DNA of 64,000 bases from Serendipita indica DSM 11827 (lineage: Eukaryota > Basidiomycota > Agaricomycetes > Sebacinales > Serendipitaceae): the NCBI GenBank assembly GCA_910890315.1, contig CAJVGD010000010.1, forward strand, positions 434,001 through 498,000, in the 5' to 3' direction. Shown here in pieces: positions 22,978-32,894 of this stretch; the first letter of the stretch is position 1, and the number at the start of each line of letters is the position of its first letter. A program made the position numbers and the translations under genes. The notes under the pieces are model-generated. The model had not been told where the DNA came from, made no database searches, and worked only from the letters and a program-made list of their open reading frames with translations.

Positions 22978-24009
22978 TTGATGGTCTTCCTCGGCGAACT
23001 TCGCGCTCAGATCAAAAAAGCCATGGGGAGCCTCTTTGAGCAAGAAAAGATGGCAATGAATCTCAAAGGAGGCCTTGGATCCACTGCATCTCAAATCTCT
23101 AGTCGTGCCTTTCGGAAGAGCTTGCACCACCAGTGGGACGCGCTTGCTCAACTCCTGGGCGATGCACAAACGGTCTCTCAAGATGTTCAGAGACTCTGTG
23201 GTGACAAAGAACGTCTCGAAAAGGCGAGATTCTGCGCTCTTCTATACTTTGTGTCGGCCTCGGTCAAGGAGATGAGGGACAAGACGAGGCTCCTCTCGAC
23301 CGGCTTGCCACCACTCGAAACGCCTTACGATGCCAGTTACAGTCGGGAGTCTCGACAGAGGCTTGAAAGAGAGAGGCCACGCTTCCTTCGAGTGCTTGAT
23401 GCGGTCGGACTGATAGTATGGCGGATTACACTTGTCCTCAACAGAGGTAGAGTTTTGCATCTTTCCTGAGGTGTGACTTGGTCTCATATGATTCAATTTG
23501 CAGTAAATGAGCTGAAATACAACATTCCACGACTTGGCTCTTTCCAGGAAAGGGTTTCTTGGTTCGACACTGGGAAGGAAGCACTAGAGGAATACAAGGA
23601 TGCAACAGTCGCCATTCACAGGTCCCTCATAGGCCTCCAATGTTTCTGGGACAATCAGCAGCTCATGCTAAATAAGATCCTTGAAGAATATAAGACGTCC
23701 GGCACACTCACAATAACACAGGCGGAGGCATCTCAGCTCTTTTCCAGATGGAAATGCTACGAAGGCGAATTGTATCACTCGATGCATACAATTTTCGAGC
23801 TGTCCGGAGCAGTGACCGTTCTACCCTACCCTCCCGTCATGTGGAGGAGAAATGACCGTAAAAAATGCAGGAAGCATCGTTATAGCAGCACCTCGACAAC
23901 TGGGATTATGGTTCGCAAGGCTCTAACCTGGGCGGTCCTGCCTATCGTAATTTGGGTGGCTCTTCGGAGATGCCCTGGCTGTTTCGTTGGCACTGTAGAT
24001 CAACGTTAG
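22978..24009 (+). CDS. Type A-like helical protein with C-terminal hydrophobic segment, copy 4
   Basis: Two exons, about 325 residues. Exon 1 starts MVFLGELRAQIKKAMGSLFE and is helical, with LHHQWDALAQLLGDAQTVSQ and YFVSASVKEMRDKTRLLSTG. An intron of about 54 bases (donor GTAGAG, acceptor TTGCAG, about 23451-23504) is followed by VNELKYNIPRLGSFQERVSW, IHRSLIGLQCFWDNQQLML, ASQLFSRWKCYEGELYHSMH and a C-terminal hydrophobic stretch ALTWAVLPIVIWVAL. The pattern (bundle, FW-containing helix pair, linker, single hydrophobic segment) is that of type A proteins here. I recognise no named family. Last gene of the accessory block; KGD2 starts 174 bases downstream. Confidence 0.65.
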
Positions 24010-24183
24010 TTCATAGGCAGAATACGATTTATACTTATTCTTGTTGCACTTTGTGTGGCCCAGCCCCGCTTTCTCAATCTTGTATTCCACCTCGTCATCG
24101 ACGGTTCGACAAAACTCGGACATTCCGTCGACCGTACATTTTCACCCGTCGTAGTCACTCATTATTGGTGGCTATATTTCACG

Positions 24184-26075
24184 ATGCTGGCGTCCAAACG
24201 TGGCATGCTTGCGCTTTCGTCAAGCCGTTCTTCAGCCTTGAGAATATGCGCGAGGTCTCTGGTTATGAGACGGTAAGTCTCTCAAAGATGATGGAATCGT
24301 TTCCATTTCGCTGTACAGACATTTGAGCTAACAATCTGCCTTTTGTTGGATCCGTACGCTCAACAGCGATGTGTTCGCGTCCGTGATCCAGCGCTCGCAG
24401 CTTCATACTTCACGAATGCTACTTGGTACGTGTTCATTGAGTGTATTCCGACTAGTCTCGTCCTTGTTACCCGTTCGCAAGCTATCTACGAATTATGCCG
24501 CCCTTGCTCCTCTCCGTATATTGAAGCGTTTACTAACAATATATCTAGCTGAGACTGTCAAAGTCCCACAAATGGCAGAGTCGATCACAGAAGGTACCCT
24601 AAAACAGTGGACAAAACAGGTCGGAGACACTGTAGAACAAGACGAGGAAGTTGCTACGATAGAAACCGACAAGGTACGTGTATTGTGCGAGGCATATTCA
24701 CATGCGCGCCGTATGTCTTCCATCGAATACAGCTAACATTCCAAATAGATTGACGTCTCGGTGAACGCACCAAAGGCTGGCAAAATTGTAGAATTGTTAG
24801 CAAAAGAGGAAGACACTGTCACAGTGGGTCAAGACTTGTTCAAGATTGAGCCAGGAGAAGGCGGAGGCGGTACGCCGTTTGGCTTTTCTGGAAAACGCTG
24901 GTCGAAACTGACCTCTCTTTCCAGCGTCGTCTGCGCCGGCAGCCAAGGAAGAACCGGTTGCTCCTCCACCAAAGAAGGACGAACCGACGCCTCCGTCGGA
25001 CAAGAAGGAAGATGCAAAGGCTGCAGAGCCTACTACGCCTCCGCCACCGAAACCAGAACCAAAAGAGGCTCCAACGCCTGCACCGAAACCCAAGGACGAA
25101 AAAGTGCCGCCACCGAAACCAAAGGAGGACAAGCCGTCGGCACCTGCAGCTGCTCCGCCCGTCCCTGGTAGCCGCAACGAGACGAGGGTGAGTGCGGTCG
25201 AGTCGCTGCTACCGAGCACGACTAAGGGTTTGTTCACCAGGTCAAGATGAACCGAATGCGTCTACGCATTGCCGAGCGACTCAAGGAATCGCAAAATACG
25301 GCGGCATCACTCACGACGTTCAACGAGATTGACATGTCGTCGCTCATGGAGATGCGAAAGCTGTACAAGGACGAGGTGCTCAAGAAGCACGATGTCAAGT
25401 TGGGATTCATGTCGGCGTTTGCAAAGGCGGCGTGCCTCGCGCTCAAGGAAATTCCTGTTGCCAATGCGGCGATTGAGGGAGACAGTATCGTCTACCGAGA
25501 CTATGTCGACCTCAGCGTGGCGGTCGCAACGCCAAAGGGCTCGTGACACCGGTCGTCAGGAATGCAGAAGGGATGAACTTTGTCGACATTGAACGGGAGA
25601 TTGCTGCGTTGGGCAAAAAGGCTCGAGATGGCAAGTTGACAATTGAGGACATGGCCGGTGGAACCTTTACGATGTGAGTGTAGCTCGTATGTAATGAAGG
25701 ACCACTGACAGCCGCTTCTTAGTTCGAACGGCGGCGTGTTCGGAAGCTTGTACGGGACACCCATCATTAACCTGCCTCAAGCTGCCGTACTCGGTATGTC
25801 CTTGGAAGACGGCTCAGGCTGGGATGCTTTAGCTGACGCCCTGCAGGTATGCACGCAATCAAGGAACGGCCGGTCGTTGTGGACGGACAAATTGTGATTC
25901 GCCCAATCATGGTGGTTGCCTTGACCTATGACCATCGCCTGCTCGATGGACGCGAGGCTGTTACCTTCCTCGGTATGTATTTCGAATGGCCACCTGACCG
26001 ATCTGACTGTGAATGGGGCACCCAGTGCGCGTCAAGGAGTACATCGAGGATCCACGAAAGATGTTGCTTGTGTAG
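24184..26075 (+). CDS. KGD2: Dihydrolipoyllysine succinyltransferase, E2 of 2-oxoglutarate dehydrogenase
   Basis: Transfers the succinyl group to CoA in the mitochondrial TCA cycle. A basic, Ser-rich presequence starts [20 protein letters not shown] at 24184. After introns comes the lipoyl domain ([18 protein letters not shown]) with the lipoyl lysine in IETDK. A Pro/Lys/Ala-rich linker follows with no peripheral-subunit-binding domain, as is usual for eukaryotic E2o. The acetyltransferase core runs from [20 protein letters not shown] to the catalytic HRLLDG and ends RKMLLV. About seven exons. Oddity: near 25538-25545 the frame shifts where the family has PKGLVTPVV; one C appears to be missing from GGCCTC. 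In an essential single-copy enzyme a sequence error is the simplest explanation. Confidence 0.93.
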
Positions 26076-26254
26076 AGATGATAATGTTATCTATTTTTTC
26101 TGGAATATTCTGTGTGACCGAGAGTGGCCTTGCGCCGGGGGGCCGGGCGTTGCTTTGTGTCCTGCACTCTGTCTCCAACTCCCACCAGTCAACCTGGCCT
26201 CCTTTCCGTCGTCCGCCCTCGTCGCGCACTCCTAATAATCTAAATCAATTTCCA

Positions 26255-27553
26255 ATGCCTTCTAGCATCTCGTATTCGTCTATGCCGCCCAAGTTTCCAG
26301 ATAAACAGCGGCGCCCAGGCCTCATTCACCTCCCGCAACCGCTCGCCACGCCCCCTCGGCCCACAAGCAGGCTGCCTGCGCTCAATCCATCTGAGAAGCC
26401 ATCTCAGAATGCTCAGAGCGCTCCCAACGCTGTCGACAAGCTCAGCGTGCAGCTCCGGACTCCAAGCCCCAGCTCAAATCGTCCTCCACGGCCGCAGCAA
26501 ACCCGCCGCAAGCAAAAGCGCCCCAGCAGCGCTGGTGTAGCTTCCAATATTGCTGATATTTCTACCGTGGACGCAAACGTTTTGTCGACGCTCACCAACG
26601 CTGCCGCTGTCACAGAGGCTGGAGTCATCAAGCCCTCGTCGGCCGTCGTCCTCTTGTCGCCCCCGCCAACGCCTGCACACCGCGCAAGCGTCAAGAAGAA
26701 TAAGAACAAGCCAAAGGGAACTACTGGTCATGGCCGCAAGCCATCCAAGACCCTCGTCCTACCGGTCTCGCCTCCCCTTACGCCGGCCACTGCCGAGGTT
26801 AGTCTCCCTCTATCAGACGTACATCATGGAACTGAGATGATACCGATACAGTTCAAGCCAGCTCCAGTCGAAGAAGCAGTGTTCTCTTTGGAAAGCCTCT
26901 TGTCCTCTGTGCATTCGGCACAGGACGCCTCCAGTGAATCGCTCCCATTGGCCGAAGACGATGAGGTTATTGTGTGGAAGCAACCTCAGACGCCGATCTC
27001 CCTGTACCCCACCCCTCCCCCTCGTGCATTCGGCACCCCCTCCCGCACCCCCTCTCCAAACGAGCTCTTTAACTGGGAGGAGGTGAAGAACCTTCCTAGA
27101 CTTTCGCCAGCGACCATCGCCCAGCTCAAAGAGCAATACGATATCCGCCCCTCTGAAGCTTTCCTTCACAATCAACAACCACCCTCGCAAGAGCCAGACC
27201 TCTTGATGTCTCTGCTTCAATCAAGCTCCTCGTGCCCTCCTTCTCCAAGCTCCTCCCCAGAGGCCTCGACGTCCTTTTCCGCCGTCTCCAAGCCAATCCC
27301 GATTACCCGCCGTGTCCACGCCGCCCATAGCCGGACGCCATCTGTCCCCACGTATTCTTCTTCCCCTGGCCGCTCTTCTATGATGCAGTACAGGGAGGAC
27401 GTTGCGGACCTATTTGGATTGGACGTGCGCGACGTCATGGCGGTACAGCGCGCTACCGAGGCGTGGCGAGCATATGCAGGCTCTGCATTCAACAACTCGC
27501 CCGAAACAGAGCGCGTTCCCGCGCCCAAGTTTTTGGGACGTCTCTTTGCATGA
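26255..27553 (+). CDS. Proline-rich protein with PNRC/Edc1-type Dcp1-binding motif
   Basis: A single exon of 432 residues starting MPSSISYSSMPPKFPDKQRR. Most of it is Pro/Ser/Thr-rich and disordered, with basic patches (RRKQKRPSS, KKNKNKPKG). The C end has YAGSAFNNSP followed by VPAPKFLGRLFA. The spacing YAG-x-x-F, SP, then V/L-P-x-P matches the short linear motif of PNRC and yeast Edc1/Edc2, which binds Dcp1 and stimulates decapping in cytoplasmic P-bodies. Family assignment rests on this motif only; the rest is too low-complexity to place. A consensus intron begins two bases after the stop codon. KGD2 ends 180 bases upstream on the same strand. Confidence 0.65.
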   Translation: MPSSISYSSMPPKFPDKQRRPGLIHLPQPLATPPRPTSRLPALNPSEKPSQNAQSAPNAVDKLSVQLRTPSPSSNRPPRPQQTRRKQKRPSSAGVASNIADISTVDANVLSTLTNAAAVTEAGVIKPSSAVVLLSPPPTPAHRASVKKNKNKPKGTTGHGRKPSKTLVLPVSPPLTPATAEVSLPLSDVHHGTEMIPIQFKPAPVEEAVFSLESLLSSVHSAQDASSESLPLAEDDEVIVWKQPQTPISLYPTPPPRAFGTPSRTPSPNELFNWEEVKNLPRLSPATIAQLKEQYDIRPSEAFLHNQQPPSQEPDLLMSLLQSSSSCPPSPSSSPEASTSFSAVSKPIPITRRVHAAHSRTPSVPTYSSSPGRSSMMQYREDVADLFGLDVRDVMAVQRATEAWRAYAGSAFNNSPETERVPAPKFLGRLFA

Positions 27554-29507
27554 GGTAACTATCCGCCCCGTGATGCGTTTCGGCCAACGGCTAACTGAGG
27601 TTCGCCCAGCAGGTTCTCGAGCCGCTCTCGACATTCGGAATTTCATTTACTGGTCACTTATACGGCATCCGGTTTTACAACAATATCATTCGAGCCAGTG
27701 TCGCCAACTACTGCTCGTCTGACGACTTTGCCCTCCGCACGCGCACCTCTCGCGGTTATTCACTCGCTGCTTGAACGACGTTACTCTACGTGCACCAAGA
27801 TAGAAGCTCCTCCACTTCGACTAGCCTTGCAAGCGCTACCCGCATCTATCTTTTCTTCGACATTGTCGTGCCCTTCTCGTTGGCCACCCTTTTTCATCAT
27901 CGCGTTCCGTCTCTCAGCACCGCTTTCTGTCCGTCTCGCTTTTTCCAACTTTTTCTCCATCCACCTTGAACACCTCGACCCTGCTCGAGCCATCACGAGG
28001 CCATTGACATGGCCGCTCGGCTCTTCTGGCTCTGGGATCGACACCGACACCGCTAACCCCCCTTTTGGTTACCCTGTCTCCTGTCTCATCTGTGCCACCA
28101 CTTTTGCTACCGACTCCGACTCTCGATTAAACAAGAAAAGCTTCACCGGATACGCTCTCAACGAATACGAGGAATCACCAATCACACACGCAGTCGACAC
28201 GTATTACGCCGCTGGCGTCTGTGCGAAATGAGAGCCTCAAAATTCTTCATCGGGTCCGTGCTCCGATGCACCATCGAACGTCACTCTCCTCTCTCTCACC
28301 CTCTCCATTCCTCACTCCTCTGTCCTCACTGTGCAGTTGTTTGTCATTGTAGTGGATTTCGCATCTTATTCGCATTTGATCGGATACCCTTCTTCCCAAT
28401 CCTTCCTCTCCAGCACCTTTTCATCACGTACGCTCTCACCATTCATCCGACCAATCTGCTTCACTGGCATTCACCTGCATTCGACGCTCACCATTGCATG
28501 GACTCGTGGCGTGTTTCGCCTGAGTCCCACCTTCATAGATCGACATTTCGAACTGCATCAAAGCATCAACAACCTGTTTCATCAAGATTTCCATCGGTTC
28601 TTGTGACGCCGTTCGCCGCGGCAACTGTTTTTATCATGTCCAGGTCTCGCCTGGGTCTCAAAACTCAAGTTTCTTGGGTCTCAAACTCTTTGGTAGAAGA
28701 CGCGGTTCACGACCGCAACCACGTAATAATTTATGTGTAGTATTACGACAACTGCAGAGCAAGTCACCATCATCGCATCTCCCTCACCCCCTCCTCCACC
28801 CATCCGCCTGTACCAATATCCCGCTGCCGTGGTCGCAAGTGCTGCACCAAATAAACCCAACACCCTTCTCCATACCTATCACACACCTAATACACCATTC
28901 TCACTGGTCCTAGTCCTCCTTTCCGACGCCGACCCAGTTCAACCCTTTTTTCTCTCCTTCTGCTTCATCATTGGATACACTTGGACCGTGTCTTGTGATA
29001 CGACTCCATCCATCCTCCTCTTCCTTTGGTGAGTATCCATCGTCCCAGAGGCTCGACTTGGACTGACCATTCGTTTGCAGTATCATATCGGGCACTGCCC
29101 TTTTATCTTCTGCGGAAAGCTCGAATTTTTGGCTTTCTTCCTGGTTGTAACTCTCATGGACTTGTGCTTGTTGTTACACTAGCCATCTCATCCCCTGGGA
29201 ACATATCCAATATTAGCAATCGTCGGACATTCTCGCTGGTTCTCCGGCGTCATCCGGGTACCAGCGATTCGTTCTGGACGTGCATTTCACTCTCATTTCC
29301 ATATCCAGAGTCGAGAGACTTCGGGGCTCTCTGACTTCTCATCATCATCCACTCCTTACTCGTCTCCCTTCACGCCGTTGTCTCGCGTTCGATCTCATGC
29401 CACGAGCTGAGATGGTCGCGAGAGCTCGCCTTCTCTCTTTGTATGCTCAGAGTAGAGATGGAATGGCATTCCTTGCAATAGTGATCATTTTGCATACAAC
29501 CTCGTTG
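27554..29507. other. Pyrimidine-rich 2 kb region, probable long 3' untranslated region
   Basis: No supported protein gene. The + strand is strongly C/T-rich throughout. Two consensus + strand introns are visible: 27555-27612 (GTAACT, branch CTAAC, acceptor CAGCAG), immediately after the stop of the upstream gene, and 29029-29080 (GTGAGT, branch CTGAC, acceptor TTTGCAG). They suggest a spliced 3' untranslated region of the PNRC-type gene or a separate noncoding transcript. The region converges with the PWP2 gene that ends at 29508. Confidence 0.5.
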
Positions 29508-32500
29508 TCAAGCTGAAGTATCAATGTCCATACGTGACCGTTCGTGAACGATGGATTGGTCAATGAGATATTCGAGCGTGTTGATGTTATCTTCACAACT
29601 GAGCGGATCGTTAGTCCGTGCCAACGCTTAGTAGTAAGACTTACAGTGTAGATACCGTCTTTTGAACCTCTGTCATGCCGCGAGCAAGGCCGCGCAAGAC
29701 GCCTGCCCAATCACTCCCGTCGCCACCACTGCGACCTCGGAGCATTGTCCCATGGCGCTCGAGGATTTCGATGATCCAGCGGAGATCAGACTCTAGATGC
29801 GGTCCCTTGTCGATTCTCTTGACGAGCAACTCCATTAATTTCCTGAGATAGTACGCGGTCTCTGACCCATTTGCACCCGCAGATCCCAGAGGGAGATTCC
29901 CAACGACGAAGCGAATCTCCGTTGTGGGGATACCTTCAAATACCCGAGTGACGAGCGTTTCTTCGTTGAGACGCATCGCCATGCACAATGCCTTGAGGTA
30001 CTCCTTGTTCGCCAACGTCTCGAACGTGCTTTGTGGTGTCAAATCGAGTGAGAGGTCGAATGGATCAAAAGTGACGAGATCTTCGTTGGAATAGAGCAAA
30101 AGGCCTTCAGTGCTTGCTGCTGCCCAACCACGCCCATCGGGAGCAAACCGAATGCATGATGTGCGAATGGTCGGTTTCCATTTGCGCTTTGAGAGATCGC
30201 CACCCATGACGCCTGGCAGTGTCTTCGACCCAGCCAACCGATCCCCTGCATCTGAGTCGTCTTCGTGATTATCGAGAGCGTCGACGTTGATGCCTGCTGA
30301 ATTGACACGACGGCTGTCGAGCATCTCCTCTGTGCCATCGAGCGACAGGTTTTCGGAAATTGTAAACTTTCGAAGTAACGTTGATTCGCGAATGTCGTAT
30401 AGGCAGACATACTTGCTGTTGCCTCCAGCGAGAAGTAATGTACCGTCGCCGCTATATGAGAGCGAGTTGAATGCCTTGCCTCCGGCATTGTTCTGTGCGG
30501 TGAGGCCGTCATGGATACTTCTTCCACCGCTAATGTCTCGCCTCCCATCGATGATACCCGTCTGCCGACCTGTTTCTTCCTCGAAAAAGGCGATCTGACC
30601 ATCAAGTGTGGCTACAGCGAGTTCTCGTCCGTCTGGCCTATATGACACGGCGAGCACATCAGAGTTCATGGAAATGGGCTCTACGGCTCTGCTTCTTCCG
30701 ACGACATCCCAGATTCGTACCGACTTGTCCCAACTACCACTCGCCAGCGTGTTTCCTACAGGGGAAAACGCGAGAGAGGATACAGGGCCAGTATGTCCGG
30801 TAAGAATGTCCAACAGCTTGCCGCTCTGGACAGACCAGAAGAAGATTTCGTAAGTGTCATTGGAGCCTGCGACCACCAACTCGCCACTCTGATCGACTGC
30901 AAGACAGTTGAATTGTACAGGCCTCTCCGTAGGGGACGTAAATGTCCGAAAGTTGCGGTAGCGGACCAGATCCCAGCCTCGAACTGTCCCGTCTAGGCTA
31001 GCACTGAAGATGATTTGCCCACGTTTGGCAAACTCGACACCCGTGACGCTGGCACTATGCTCGCTAAATGTAACGAAGCAAAAGCCAGATTGGGTCGACC
31101 ATAGTTTGACTTTGCCGTCGGAGCCGGACGTCGCTATCTGCTGTGAGGTTGAAGAGTAGGAGAGGTGAGTAATGGATGAATGGGATATAGAGGACGATGA
31201 TTGATGGGCGTGAGCTTGTTGCTTGAGGATGTAGGACTGTGATTGCCACTCCCACACAAGAAGTTGGCCCAGTTTTTGTGCGCCAAATGCAAGCCATTGC
31301 CCAGTAGAGTTAATGGCGACAGAACTTATCCTCTCATTGGATATCGAGAGTGTATGGATACTTGTGATATCGTTACCCACAGATGTGGATCTATATTGGC
31401 GTTACCATTTGTGTTGAATCGTTCATGTACCGCTTACGATGGAAGTTCCCATAGACTGAACACTCCACTGCCAAAGCCAACGACTAGGAGGTTTCCTTTC
31501 TCATAAAATGCTGCACTTGTGACCTATCAAAAGCTTAAGAGATCAATTACCATTAACGCTGTCCATACCTTGGTATTCGGTTGATTAAAATAGTGCCTCT
31601 GGAGAATACCCCATCTGGTATGCCCAAGCCTGTTTTGCGGATCCTTTTGAAGTCTCTCTTCGTCCTCGACGGTGGTTTCATCTTGTTTTCCTCCCCAAAT
31701 GAAGAGGGCACCATCTCGCGACACCGTATATATCTTCTTTGTGGTCAGAAACTGCCCAAATCCAAGTAGATGACATACCGAGTCCTGTGAACGTCCACCA
31801 AACCAGGCACCAATAACAGAATCTCGATGCCCGGCAAACGTCTTTGGTCTGAAGTCTTCAACTGGTTGCAGGGAGAACAGCTTTGCCGTAAGGTCGGTCC
31901 CGAACGAGAGGAAGAACCTGAAATGATGAGTTGGGCTCAAATAGCGGTCAACCATACAAACTTATCATCGCCACTCCATGTCACACCATTGACTTCCCCA
32001 CTGTGACCTGCATATGTTCGATGTAGTCTGGCTACGTTAGGCTTTACGCTGGAAAAGGTAAAATACTCCTCGTACCTCCATGGTGCAAACTCCCTCATCA
32101 AAATGTTTGGTGTATTGTAGACATGAACCAGGGCTTCAGTCGAAAAGGCGATGAATCTTTTTTCGGTATAAGGATGACGAGTGCATAGCTTCAAAATCCA
32201 CTCACTCACTTTCCATCCCGAGAAAACTCTACCGCACCGACTGGCGATTTCAGATTGAAGTGATGGAGGACAGGGTTTGAGGGCGTGTAGGTGCGACCAG
32301 AAGCACTTTGCCATCTGAAAAATACGATAAGTAGGGATGAAAAAGCACCAAAGTACATACCTTCGTCAACTACAACTAGTATCCTACCGTCGGGCGACAG
32401 GGAGATTCGAGCAATATTCTTCCGCGTCTGAAGTGGCAAGGTTCGCGACCGATTACTAGAGGAGTGAAATAAGAAACACACCCATTGAGCCGAGCTCCAC

Positions 32501-32759
32501 AAACTTTACGAGGTCGAAAACACTAATCCTGTTGCCGACCGGACTCATCAAACTTTCGGTTGTAGAACCATCTGGCAATGTCGAAAGTGGCGTGAAAAGG
32601 ACATTCCCCTGAGAATACACAGTTCCAAGTAGGTTCAAAAACTGTCACGTCCATAAAGCCACCATCGCCGCGCATAAAAGGTCAGTATAGAGCGCGCAAG
32701 GATATTCCAAGAAAAAACATAATAAAGAAGTTTGAAAGCACCTGAAAATTAGATTTCAT
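29508..32759 (-). CDS. PWP2: Periodic tryptophan protein 2 (UTP1), small-subunit processome WD40 factor
   Basis: Acts in the nucleolus in the UTP-B complex during 18S pre-rRNA processing. A six-codon first exon (MKSNFQ at 32759) is spliced to FLNLLGTVYSQGNVLFTPLS, the standard Pwp2 start, then SPVGNRISVFDLV. Tandem WD40 blades follow, including LSYSSTSQQIATSGSDGKVK, VTGVEFAKRGQIIFSASLDG and LAFSPVGNTLASGSWDKSVR. The Utp12-type C-terminal domain holds FDLSLDLTPQSTFETLANKE and EYLKALCMAMRLNEETLV. The last small exon encodes LCEDNINTLEYLIDQSIV and ends at 29508. The full length, about 880-900 residues, fits the family. ATG11 ends 135 bases upstream on the same strand. Confidence 0.95.
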
Positions 32760-32894
32760 GGCAGGCTAGGCATCCGGCAACCAGGTGGCCTATTCGAGTG
32801 GAAGTCAAGTCGCAGTTGGCAACCTGATATCAATGAAACTGATAATCTGCACTGTGAGATACTATGTACAAACATGATTGCTCGAAATCAAAGA

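Noticed and set aside
25000-25170. Short Pro/Lys repeats as a tandem repeat element
   Set aside because: They are the flexible linker of the E2 enzyme.
24797-25237. Antisense Gly/Ser/Ala-rich frame opposite KGD2
   Set aside because: It mirrors the Pro/Lys/Ala-rich linker codons of KGD2 and has no independent support.
27698-28740. Rightward frames of about 170 codons as protein genes
   Set aside because: Low-complexity Ser/Pro/Leu composition follows from C/T-rich DNA; the pattern looks like untranslated sequence.
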